DNA of 10,880 bases from Candidatus Hestiella acidicharens. GTDB lineage: Archaea > Thermoproteota > Thermoprotei_A > Sulfolobales > Acidilobaceae. The position numbers and the translations under genes were made by a program. The stretch covers positions 1 to 10,880 of the forward strand of contig WAJZ01000059.1 in the NCBI GenBank assembly GCA_015523575.1. The letters run 5' to 3'. The notes under the pieces were generated by a model. It was not told the DNA's origin. It ran no database searches and saw nothing but the letters and a program-made list of their open reading frames with translations. The stretch's first letter is position 1; the number at the start of each line of letters is the position of its first letter. Below are positions 5,131 through 10,880 of the stretch, piece after piece.

Positions 5131-6582
5131 CTAATATTGCCTGGCATATCTCATGACTGTTATGGCACGCCTTCCGCAAATGGGGCATTTTCCCTCGTTT
5201 ATTTTCCTGCTAGGCCAAGGCGTTCCTAGGCTTTTGGCATCAATAGAGTCCATTATCTTTAGTGCACATTCTTCTCTTCCACACCACGGGATTTCCACGA
5301 TACCTTCCTTCTTGTTTAAAAGTTGCCTTGCCTCTTCTGGCGTATTAACCCTATGGATCTTTTTCTTCATATTTTCCCATGCGGTATCATACAGGTTTTG
5401 TGATATCATTTCCATAGTTGCCTTTATTTCTTCAATTAATCTTTCCCTATTAACAACCCTCTTTTCTAGTGTATCCCTCCTGACTATTGTTGCTGTGTTC
5501 TTTCTAAACTCCCTTTCACCTATTTCTATCCTCAGGGGTACGCCTTTCGAATCCCAGTAATAATATTTTTCGCCCGGCGTCATGTCTTCCCTATCATCCA
5601 GTTTGGCCTTTATGTCATTTCTGTTAAGTTCATCTGTAATGGCTATTGCGTATTTGTTTATGTCGTCCTTGATTCCTTTATTGCTAGGTACTATAGGAAC
5701 TACTACTGCTTGAAGGGGTGCTATGCTAGGTGGTAACACCAACCCATTGTCATCACCATGTATTGCTATTAACGTTGCCAATACCCTATCACTAATCCCA
5801 TAGCTAGTTTGCCACGGATGGTCGTAGGAGCCATCTTTTAGCTGTATTTTGAAGTTAAATGCCTTAGGGAAGCTCTGCCCAAGGTGGTGTACTGTTCCTA
5901 TTTGCAAGGTTTTTCCATCAGGCAGAAGTGTATCAAACGCTATCGTATACAGGGCTCCTGCGAATTTATCCCAATCAGGTCTCTTAGAAATTAAATAGGG
6001 TATTTTTAATGCATCAAAAAACTTCTTATATATTTCAATAGCCTCCTCTATTTGCCTTTCAGCATCATAATAGTTCTCATGTAGGGTATGCGCCTCTTTA
6101 AAGGTTGTGACTTCTCTCAGCCTAATTAGTGCCCTTGTTGCCTTCGTCTCATATCTAAACATGCTAACTATTTGGTAGAGTTTCTTTGGAAGTTGCCTAT
6201 AGCTTTGATACCAAAGTGATTCGTAATAGGTGATTATCGTTTCACTTGTTGGCCTAAGGGCTAATTTCTGATCAAGTTCTTCTAATCCGCCATGGGTTAT
6301 CCAATAAACCTCATCTTCAAAGCCTCTTATATGCTCACCTTCCTTTTTAAGCATCCAATCAGGAATTAGGAGGGGAAAAAGCACCTCTTCATGATTGGTT
6401 TCATCAAGAAGGTTCCTTATTTTTTCTATTATCTTTTTTCTAATCTGAAAGCCATAGGGAAGCCAAACCCCCATGCCCTTTACTGGATACCTGCCATAGT
6501 CGTAAACCTCAGCCTTTTTCAGTACAGAGTCAAACCATTCGGAAAAGCTTGAAATCAGCCTGTCCTTTTTTGGTCGAATCAT
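5131..6582 (-). CDS. proS: prolyl-tRNA synthetase, archaeal/eukaryotic type
   Basis: A class II aminoacyl-tRNA synthetase of about 483 aa that charges tRNA-Pro. It opens with [32 protein letters not shown], typical of archaeal ProRS. Then come the [13 protein letters not shown] proline-site segment and motif 2, [27 protein letters not shown]. Motif 3 is in [25 protein letters not shown]. The C-terminal zinc domain has Cys at 437, 442, 469 and 472 (numbered from the upstream GTG), and the protein ends in Tyr, as this class does. The frame opens at GTG 6591, but GGTGAG (6592-6587) sits 4 nt before ATG 6582, so I take the ATG as the start. It lies leftward of the ATPase proteolipid gene in the same direction with a 110-bp gap. 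Several TATA-like stretches (6606-6616, 6623-6630, 6653-6662) could give its own promoter. Confidence 0.95.
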   Translation of the reverse strand: MIRPKKDRLISSFSEWFDSVLKKAEVYDYGRYPVKGMGVWLPYGFQIRKKIIEKIRNLLDETNHEEVLFPLLIPDWMLKKEGEHIRGFEDEVYWITHGGLEELDQKLALRPTSETIITYYESLWYQSYRQLPKKLYQIVSMFRYETKATRALIRLREVTTFKEAHTLHENYYDAERQIEEAIEIYKKFFDALKIPYLISKRPDWDKFAGALYTIAFDTLLPDGKTLQIGTVHHLGQSFPKAFNFKIQLKDGSYDHPWQTSYGISDRVLATLIAIHGDDNGLVLPPSIAPLQAVVVPIVPSNKGIKDDINKYAIAITDELNRNDIKAKLDDREDMTPGEKYYYWDSKGVPLRIEIGEREFRKNTATIVRRDTLEKRVVNRERLIEEIKATMEMISQNLYDTAWENMKKKIHRVNTPEEARQLLNKKEGIVEIPWCGREECALKIMDSIDAKSLGTPWPSRKINEGKCPICGRRAITVMRYARQY

Positions 6583-6654
6583 TCTACTCACCCGATTTCT
6601 TTTAAGAATAAAATAAGATGGGTTTATTAAGGGTTATTAAAAGCTAGAGAGGCT

Positions 6655-6665
6655 ATATAAAAAAG
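6655..6665 (-). terminator. T-run after the ATPase proteolipid gene
   Basis: On the minus strand ACTTTTTTATA follows the atpK stop by some 28 nt and can end its transcript. The same bases could also serve as a TATA element (CTTTTTTATATAG) for proS, giving a start near 6633, so terminator and promoter may overlap. Confidence 0.4.
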
Positions 6666-6692
6666 TTTGGAGGCAGGGCTTACACCTTCAAT

Positions 6693-7088
6693 CTATGGGA
6701 GAACGAATAATATAATTATTGCAACAAGAAGCCCATAAATTGCTATACCTTCGCCGAGAACCACGAATATAAATGCTGTACCAAACATTTCTCTGTTTTC
6801 AGCCACTGCACTTATCGCTGCTGCACCAGCTACCCCAACGCCAATTCCGCCACCAATTCCAGCTAAGCCTATAGCAAGCCCAGAACCTATTGCCTTCCCG
6901 GAAATACTTGTTGGTGAGGCTACTGTAGATTTTGCAGAAGAAGTGGCTGCATGAGATATAGCTACTCCTGTAAAGAGGGCTGCAACTATTGAAATGAATG
7001 CTACTAATGCCATTATTTTCTTATATTTCTTGTTACCAGAAACCTCTTTTATTAGAGCTCCAAAGCCCTTAGCAAGCCTGCTACTCAC
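6693..7088 (-). CDS. atpK: V/A-type ATP synthase proteolipid (K/c) subunit
   Basis: This is the membrane rotor subunit of the archaeal ATP synthase. After a basic N-terminus (GNKKYKK) a hydrophobic stretch, IMALVAFISIVAALFTGVAISHA, looks like a signal peptide. A Ser/Thr-rich link follows, then the Gly-rich helix GSGLAIGLAGIGGGIGVGVAGAAAISAV, the polar loop AENREM, and a second helix, FVVLGEGIAIYGLLVAIIILF. The ion-binding carboxylate is the Glu in LGEGIAIYG. The mature part has the usual two helices. The frame opens at ATG 7106 (137 aa), but the TATA box at 7121-7129 predicts a transcript start near 7099, inside that frame. GGTGAT (7097-7092) lies 3 nt before GTG 7088, so I choose the GTG (131 aa). 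About 25 residues still precede the hydrophobic stretch, long for a proteolipid. No other ATPase subunit genes are near. Confidence 0.9.
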   Translation of the reverse strand: MSSRLAKGFGALIKEVSGNKKYKKIMALVAFISIVAALFTGVAISHAATSSAKSTVASPTSISGKAIGSGLAIGLAGIGGGIGVGVAGAAAISAVAENREMFGTAFIFVVLGEGIAIYGLLVAIIILFVLP

Positions 7089-7120
7089 ACTATCACCGTT
7101 GCTCATATTAATATGGGGTA

Positions 7121-7129
7121 TTTTAAAAG
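7121..7129 (-). promoter_or_regulatory. TATA box of atpK
   Basis: CTTTTAAAA on the minus strand, centred near 7125, predicts a start near 7099. This lies downstream of the first ATG (7106) and upstream of GGTGAT and GTG 7088, and so decides the start. Confidence 0.5.
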
Positions 7130-7161
7130 GGTTTCGTTGGAATACAGATGTTTCCAGTTAG

Positions 7162-7182
7162 ATTACTATCTATGGTAGTAAT
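7162..7182. promoter_or_regulatory. dyad between divergent promoters
   Basis: ATTACTATC-TAT-GGTAGTAAT is a 9-bp inverted repeat (one G-T pair if folded as RNA) with a 3-bp centre. It ends 13 bp before the TATA box at 7195-7202 of the rightward cluster and lies about 30 bp upstream of the atpK TATA box. The placement suggests a binding site for a dimeric regulator of one or both transcripts. The role is inferred from position only. Confidence 0.4.
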
Positions 7183-7194
7183 TATTAGGTAAGG

Positions 7195-7202
7195 GTTATA
7201 AG
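7195..7202 (+). promoter_or_regulatory. TATA box of the rightward cluster
   Basis: GTTATAAG centred near 7199 predicts a start at about 7225, 12 nt before the GTG of the 66-aa ORF. It probably serves dcd and the methylthiotransferase gene as well. Confidence 0.4.
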
Positions 7203-7236
7203 CAATTCCTGAGGTAAAGGTTTTTATTGGGTCTAT

Positions 7237-7437
7237 GTGGATTATTATGGGGATGTGGGGCTTATTCTGTTTGCCTCAAAAGATATTCATGACCTCCACG
7301 TGGCTTGTGGCCATGGTGAAGTCTTGAGTAGAGACATAGCCTACCCTAGAGAGATTTACGATTATCTAGGGCAGGAAACGGAGTCTATTCACGGGAATCT
7401 AAAAAGACCTAGGCAAGGAATAGTAAATGAGCTTTAA
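7237..7437 (+). CDS. 66-aa protein of unknown function
   Basis: I do not recognise this protein. It starts with a short hydrophobic stretch (MDYYGDVGLILFASK), then runs polar with His and acidic residues (DIHDLHVACGHGEV), a Tyr-rich middle (YPREIYDYLGQE) and a mildly basic end. There is no membrane helix and only one Cys. Arg codons are AGA/AGG, like the neighbours. It lies between a TATA box at 7195-7202 and dcd, 33 bp before the preferred dcd start, in the same direction, so it would head the transcript. No strong ribosome-binding site precedes the GTG. It could be a real small protein, or a leader sequence that is open by chance; I put the odds near even. Confidence 0.45.
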   Translation: MDYYGDVGLILFASKDIHDLHVACGHGEVLSRDIAYPREIYDYLGQETESIHGNLKRPRQGIVNEL

Positions 7438-7470
7438 ACCTTGTCGTCACTATCTTCTACGGGGATTAGC

Positions 7471-8001
7471 TTGATATTGAGCGATAGGGACATAAACGTG
7501 CTGCTCAGGTCAAAAGAGCTAGTCATAGAACCCATTAAATCAGATACAATAAGAGAGAATGGCCTTGATCTGAGGCTGGGACATGAATATTGCGAGTTTA
7601 AGAAAACAGAAAAAGAACTAGATCCACACGACCCCTTGCCACCTACAAACTTTTATGAATGCAAGAAATCAGATAGCTTTACTATAATGCCTCAAAGGCA
7701 CTACCTTTTGCATACAATGGAATACATAAGGCTACCCTCCTATCTTGTAGGTCTTGTTAACTTAAGGAGTACGTGGGCAAGGACAGGAATCTATATACCA
7801 AGTACAGTTGCAGATGCTGGGTTTGAAGGGGAACTTACCATAGAGGTGATAGGAAGCGAGTTTCCAGTAAGGCTATATGCTGGTGAGAGGTTTCTACACC
7901 TAGTTTTAGTTAAGATGGAGACGCCTTCGGAAAGGCCATATAATGGAAGCTACAAAGGACAGAGGGGTGTTAGGCTTCCAAAATTCTTTGAAAAAGGTTG
8001 A
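7471..8001 (+). CDS. dcd: dCTP deaminase (dUTPase superfamily)
   Basis: This enzyme deaminates dCTP to dUTP for thymidylate synthesis; some archaeal members go on to dUMP. From the TTG at 7471 it reads MILSDRDINVLLRSKELVIEP, the standard opening of the family, followed by SDTIRENGLDLRLG. The active-site stretch is LVNLRSTWARTGIYIPSTVADAGFEGELTIEV, with the Arg-Ser pair and the catalytic Glu in GFEGELTIE. The C-terminal YKGQRGVRLPKFF also fits. The frame can be extended to TTG 7441 (186 aa), but the extra residues SSLSSTGIS are not family-like and GGGG at 7461-7464 is placed for the TTG at 7471. The result is 176 aa, near the usual length. The next gene starts 45 bp later and is probably co-transcribed. 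I cannot tell from sequence whether it also has dUTPase activity. Confidence 0.92.
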   Translation: MILSDRDINVLLRSKELVIEPIKSDTIRENGLDLRLGHEYCEFKKTEKELDPHDPLPPTNFYECKKSDSFTIMPQRHYLLHTMEYIRLPSYLVGLVNLRSTWARTGIYIPSTVADAGFEGELTIEVIGSEFPVRLYAGERFLHLVLVKMETPSERPYNGSYKGQRGVRLPKFFEKG

Positions 8002-8045
8002 TTAATATCATAGGATACTTTAGAGCATTAGAGAGGGGTGGAGCC

Positions 8046-9338
8046 ATGAAGAAATATTATATTGAAACGTATGGTTGCCCGTTATCTCGTTTCGATAGTA
8101 ATACTATGATCTACCTTTTGAATTCTAACGGCTACAGGATGACAAATAACATAGATGAGGCAGAAATTATTATTGTTAATACTTGTGCCGTAAGACTCGA
8201 TACAGAGATCAAAATAATTAAAAGGTTGAAGGAGATAAAAGGCTACTCAACGAGATCCAAAATTGTTGTATCTGGTTGTCTTGTTAAGGCTAGACCTTCG
8301 CTTGTCGAAAGAACGTTACCAGATGCCAGCCTTATTTCTCCTCAAAACGTTTCAAAAATACTAGAGGTTGTTGAGTCTAACAAGAAGGTAATATTGCTTA
8401 ACGGAGAGAGGGATAATGAAAAAATTTTTATTCCCCCTAGCATGGATAGTACTGCAACGATAATGATAGCAGAAGGATGCCTCGATAATTGTAGCTTTTG
8501 TATAACAAAACTTGCCAGAAGAACCTTAAGGTCTTATAAGCCTCGTCTCATAGTGAATACAATTCAAGAGCTTGTGAAAAATGGTGTAAAAGAAATAAGG
8601 CTTACAGGGCAGGACACGGCAGCATATGGGCTTGACCTCGTACCAAAAACGAGGCTTGATGAACTTGTTTCTATGATAATAGATAGGGTCGATGGAGATT
8701 ACAGATTAAGGATAGGTATGATGACACCAAACAGGTCAATGGAAATAATAGATAACCTTCTAGAGCTATATAGGGATGATAGGGTGTTTAAGTTCTTTCA
8801 TATACCAGTTCAATCGGGCGATGAGAACCTTTTGAAGGTAATGAATAGGAATTATTCTGTAGAGGAATTTAAAGATCTCCACAGGAAAATTAAAGCTAAA
8901 TTCCCCAGTTCGCTTTTTGCAACAGATATAATTGTTGGTCATCCTGGCGAGGATGAAGAATCTTTTAATAATACTGCTAGGTTACTCAGGGAACTTAAGT
9001 TTGAAAGGGTGTATCTAGCTCAGTATAGCATAAGGCCTAGGACAAAGTCAGCTTCAATGCAACAGGTGCCAGAGCCCATAAAGAAGAAGAGGAGTGGAAT
9101 GTTAAACCAAATAATACGCGAGGAAGCAGAGAAGATTTACAGAACCTATATAGGTAGGGAAGAGGAAGTCTTAGTGACTTCAAGGGGTTTCAAAAAATCC
9201 TATGTTGTAGGCAGGATGCAGAATTACTTTCCTGTAGCTATAGATGGGGATGAAGGTCTTATTGGTAGAAGATTGCTAGTAAAGATAGAAGGCGCCTCCT
9301 ATTTTGACCTTAGGTCGAGTACATATAGAAACCTCTAG
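8046..9338 (+). CDS. tRNA-t6A37 methylthiotransferase, CDKAL1/e-MtaB type
   Basis: A 430-aa radical-SAM enzyme that turns N6-threonylcarbamoyladenosine-37 of ANN-decoding tRNAs into its 2-methylthio form. The UPF0004 domain carries the three Cys of the auxiliary [4Fe-4S] cluster: C11 (YIETYGC), C47 (VNTCAV) and C78 (SGCLV). The radical-SAM motif is C145-x3-C149-x2-C152 (EGCLDNCSFC). IRLTGQDTAAYG and HIPVQSGDENLLKVMNR are family signatures, and the last 60 or so residues form the TRAM RNA-binding domain. The frame reaches back to TTG 7998, overlapping the dcd stop, but ATG 8046 has GGGGTGGAG just before it (8035-8043) and yields the normal N-terminus MKKYYIETYGC. The archaeal/eukaryotic branch is inferred from overall likeness. 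It converges with the PIN gene, 19 bp away. Confidence 0.92.
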   Translation: MKKYYIETYGCPLSRFDSNTMIYLLNSNGYRMTNNIDEAEIIIVNTCAVRLDTEIKIIKRLKEIKGYSTRSKIVVSGCLVKARPSLVERTLPDASLISPQNVSKILEVVESNKKVILLNGERDNEKIFIPPSMDSTATIMIAEGCLDNCSFCITKLARRTLRSYKPRLIVNTIQELVKNGVKEIRLTGQDTAAYGLDLVPKTRLDELVSMIIDRVDGDYRLRIGMMTPNRSMEIIDNLLELYRDDRVFKFFHIPVQSGDENLLKVMNRNYSVEEFKDLHRKIKAKFPSSLFATDIIVGHPGEDEESFNNTARLLRELKFERVYLAQYSIRPRTKSASMQQVPEPIKKKRSGMLNQIIREEAEKIYRTYIGREEEVLVTSRGFKKSYVVGRMQNYFPVAIDGDEGLIGRRLLVKIEGASYFDLRSSTYRNL

Positions 9339-9342
9339 GCCT

Positions 9343-9353
9343 TTCTTTTCTTC
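9343..9353 (+). terminator. pyrimidine-rich end of the methylthiotransferase gene
   Basis: TTTCTTTTCTT lies in the 19-bp gap between the convergent stops. It is a plausible termination signal for the rightward transcript. Confidence 0.35.
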
Positions 9354-9357
9354 AGTC

Positions 9358-9786
9358 TTAACTTTTCAATTCCCTGATTCCAGGATACTTTATTTTTATT
9401 ACCTTTACTCCTAGGGTTACTGCAATCTTTTGCATTGCGTAGTCATCTGTAGCTATGTAGGTTTCCCCTGACTCCTTTTTTAAACAATAGGATAATGCGA
9501 GCACCTCAACGTCTACGGCACTTAACTTTTTATTTAACCCCATATTCTTGGCTATTTTAACTACTTTTTGTCTGTAGTTGTTGTCTACTTCTAAAACGGA
9601 GACTTTTTTTGCTGCAAGAGACGTCTCAAGGATCCTTTTAGAGAAATTATCCTTTATTTCGTTTATAACACCAGGTGTGGTAAATGAAATGAAAGGAGTT
9701 TCTGTCACGAACGCAGTTAAGAAAGCCCCTGTATCTAAAACAATGCATTTACCAGTATATGAGCAGCCTATTGAACAGCCTTTCAT
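9358..9786 (-). CDS. Nob1-like PIN-domain ribonuclease without a zinc ribbon
   Basis: A 142-aa PIN domain. Acidic active-site residues can be placed at D18 (CIVLDTGAFL), E43 (TTPGVINEIKDN), D92 (LSAVDVEVLALS) and D114/D115 (ATDDYAMQKIA). The sequence TPGVINEI and the ordering LSAVD...ATDDYAMQ...LGVKV resemble Nob1, the endonuclease that trims the 3' end of 16S rRNA. Nob1 normally adds a zinc ribbon after the PIN domain; here the protein stops about 27 residues after D115 and no ribbon follows in any frame before the convergent gene. Three Cys at the N-terminus (C4, C8, C14) are unusual. The start ATG at 9786 follows GGTGGGAGG closely and lies inside the NAD kinase gene (38-bp overlap), which suggests coupled translation. 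A VapC-type toxin is less likely: there is no antitoxin gene beside it. Confidence 0.75.
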   Translation of the reverse strand: MKGCSIGCSYTGKCIVLDTGAFLTAFVTETPFISFTTPGVINEIKDNFSKRILETSLAAKKVSVLEVDNNYRQKVVKIAKNMGLNKKLSAVDVEVLALSYCLKKESGETYIATDDYAMQKIAVTLGVKVIKIKYPGIRELKS

Positions 9787-10603
9787 AGTAGTCCTCCCAC
9801 CACCTAAAGCGAGCTATCTTGACTGTATGTTTGCACGGGGTTACCTTTAATAATGATTTCGATTTAGAGCGTATCTTTTCCTGCCCATCTATGTTTATAT
9901 AATATTCCCCGCTATCTTCTTTAAATTCAATGCTAATCAAACCTTTTAATGGGATGACAACTGGTCTGAGGTGTAGCTGTATTGGGTTTAAGGGAGTTAT
10001 TACGATGACGTTAAGCCTCGGATCTATAATAGGGCCGCCTGCACTTAGGCTATAGGCTGTAGAACCTATTGTAGTCGAAATAACTACGCCATCGCCATCT
10101 ACGTTATATATCTTGTCATCATTGTAGCTAACGGTTGCCTTAACAAGCTCACCATCAGCCGTAAAGATGGCTATATCATTCATAGCACATTTTTTCTCTT
10201 CCCCATTGAAAATTGGTAAAAGTCTTGGATATTCTACTAGATAATAGTTACCCCTAATAAAGTCATTAATCCTTTCCTTTAGTTCGTTTTCTTCTACATC
10301 CAACATGAAACCTCTCTTTCCTGCCCTAATTGTCATAAAAATACAACTTTCGCTTTTCTTCCTCATTGCTGCCCTCAATAAGGTTCCATCTCCTCCTATT
10401 ACTATAAGCCTCTCTACATTATCTTTTTCAAGCTCAAAGGTCTCATGGTTTTTGAGTAAAACTGATGACTTCACAGATTCTACTTCCACGAGGGGTTCTA
10501 TCCCATGACTTCTTAACAAATCAATAGCCTTTATTGCTATGGACTCTGCAGTCTTGCTGTTTGGTTTAAGTATTATTCCATACCGAGTCAAACCATTCAC
10601 CAA
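9749..10603 (-). CDS. nadK: NAD kinase
   Basis: A 284-aa ATP-NAD kinase that makes NADP. Motifs in order are GGDGTLLRAAM (70-80), which binds the phosphates; MNDIAIF (141-147), at the site of the usual NE motif, with Asp in place of Glu; and VDGDGVVISTTIGSTAYSLSAGGPI (168-192), the NAD-binding signature. The NxGxLGFL segment appears as AGKRGFMLDV. Length is normal. The frame begins at TTG 10603, directly followed by GTG 10600; the TATA box at 10631-10641 predicts a start near 10611, which suits either. The gene overlaps the downstream PIN gene by 38 bp, so both sit in one mRNA. No functional tie between NADP synthesis and the PIN nuclease is evident. Confidence 0.9.
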   Translation of the reverse strand: MVNGLTRYGIILKPNSKTAESIAIKAIDLLRSHGIEPLVEVESVKSSVLLKNHETFELEKDNVERLIVIGGDGTLLRAAMRKKSESCIFMTIRAGKRGFMLDVEENELKERINDFIRGNYYLVEYPRLLPIFNGEEKKCAMNDIAIFTADGELVKATVSYNDDKIYNVDGDGVVISTTIGSTAYSLSAGGPIIDPRLNVIVITPLNPIQLHLRPVVIPLKGLISIEFKEDSGEYYINIDGQEKIRSKSKSLLKVTPCKHTVKIARFRWWEDYYERLFNRLLIYW

Positions 10604-10630
10604 CTTTCATCTAGTAAACTTTATTTTCCA

Positions 10631-10641
10631 AGCTTATAAAA
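10631..10641 (-). promoter_or_regulatory. TATA box of nadK and the PIN gene
   Basis: TTTTATAAGCT on the minus strand, centred near 10637, predicts a start near 10611, 8 nt before the TTG. Confidence 0.5.
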
Positions 10642-10676
10642 GATAAGCTCTGTATATACCAAAAGGTGTATTTTAA

Positions 10677-10823
10677 CTGACTTCTTCCCTACCCTAAAGG
10701 GCGAGGGTCTCCTTTAGGGCATTTATCAATTCTCAGCACCTATTCGGGATACACCTGCGGGGCACTCGAGCTGCTCAGAGATTCCTCATTTTTGCATCTA
10801 TTCCCAGTTACTTCTATTTCATT
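10677..10823 (-). ncRNA. solo IS605-type right end, possible orphan omega-RNA
   Basis: Read on the minus strand, the segment ends in a 9-bp hairpin (arms at 10719-10711 and 10700-10692, 10-nt loop) followed by GGGAAGAAGTCAG. This parallels the right end of the IS element at 901-914 (GGGGAGGAGGTCAG). Upstream, the sequence has stops in all frames and no tnpB homology that I can see. It contains a bulged stem (CTC-TG-AGCA with TGCT-GAG around 10785-10737) and a TATA box at 10854-10846, giving a start near 10823. It is either a decayed IS605/IS1341 end or a transcribed guide-RNA scaffold with no nuclease gene beside it. In an omega-RNA the guide would lie just past 10677, running towards nadK. 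Confidence 0.45.
10692..10719 (-). repeat. right-end hairpin of the solo IS605 end
   Basis: CCCTAAAGG and CCTTTAGGG form a perfect 9-bp stem with a 10-nt loop. It has the same arm core (CCTTTAGGG) as the IS element's right end at 891-899, so the two ends belong to related elements. Confidence 0.65.
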
Positions 10824-10845
10824 TAGGAAACTTTGGTTATGGGAA

Positions 10846-10854
10846 CTTTTTAAA
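10846..10854 (-). promoter_or_regulatory. TATA-like box upstream of the solo IS605 end
   Basis: TTTAAAAAG on the minus strand; it predicts transcription from about 10823 into the right-end structure. Confidence 0.35.
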
Positions 10855-10880
10855 TGCATTCACAAATTATAAGCATTTCA

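Noticed and set aside
5153..5560. Plus-strand 135-aa ORF inside proS
   Set aside because: It is antisense to well-conserved proS coding sequence. Low-complexity Ser/Phe/Leu content is typical of a shadow frame.
7998..8045. An upstream TTG start for the methylthiotransferase
   Set aside because: The extra 16 residues are not family-like. ATG 8046 has a strong ribosome-binding site and gives the usual N-terminus.
10481..10515. TCCCATGACTTCTT inside nadK, like the repeat in the structured RNA
   Set aside because: It lies in conserved coding sequence and shares only about 9 bases with the repeat. I take it as chance.
1..10880. tRNA, rRNA genes or a CRISPR array
   Set aside because: No T-loop-like GGTTCGAATCC motif or cloverleaf was found in the gaps, and there are no regularly spaced repeats of 23-40 bp.

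Overview
The window looks like a thermophilic crenarchaeote (Thermoproteota). The genes are archaeal in type: archaeal/eukaryotic prolyl-tRNA synthetase, V/A-type ATPase proteolipid, CDKAL1-like tRNA methylthiotransferase, Nob1-like PIN protein, trans-prenyltransferase. The DNA is AT-rich, Arg is mostly AGA/AGG and Ile often ATA, GTG and TTG starts are common, and several genes have a TATA box about 26 bp before the start codon, as in leaderless crenarchaeal transcripts. I cannot name the genus.

Layout. At 1-27 there are only the first codons of a leftward gene. From about 96 to 914 lies an IS200/IS605 element with an intact tnpA, a tnpB reduced to its C-terminal end, and complete-looking left-hairpin and right-end structures. 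Then come two small rightward genes, a CBS-pair protein (1008-1418) and a C2H2 zinc-finger protein (1614-1859). A 505-bp non-coding stretch (1860-2364) follows; it holds a promoter and many strong inverted repeats, including a possible H-type pseudoknot, and I read it as an unidentified structured RNA gene. A leftward UbiE/MenG-like methyltransferase faces away from a rightward pair, a polyprenyl diphosphate synthase and a protein-isoaspartate methyltransferase. A probable C/D box sRNA sits at about 5046-5100. Leftward proS and the ATPase proteolipid gene follow. A divergent promoter region with a 9-bp dyad separates them from a rightward cluster: a 66-aa unknown protein, dCTP deaminase and the tRNA methylthiotransferase. 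The last pair, NAD kinase and a PIN protein, runs leftward with a 38-bp overlap. The window closes with a solo IS605-type right end on the minus strand, preceded by a TATA box and non-coding sequence, possibly an orphan omega-RNA-like RNA.

How the genes fit together. Most are housekeeping genes: translation and RNA modification or processing (proS, methylthiotransferase, PIN, C/D sRNA), nucleotide and cofactor supply (dcd, NAD kinase), lipid or quinone synthesis (prenyl synthase next to a MenG-like methyltransferase), protein repair (pcm) and energy coupling (ATPase proteolipid). The least explained parts are non-coding: the structured RNA at 1943-2236, the C/D sRNA, and two IS605-type right ends whose tnpB is broken or missing.
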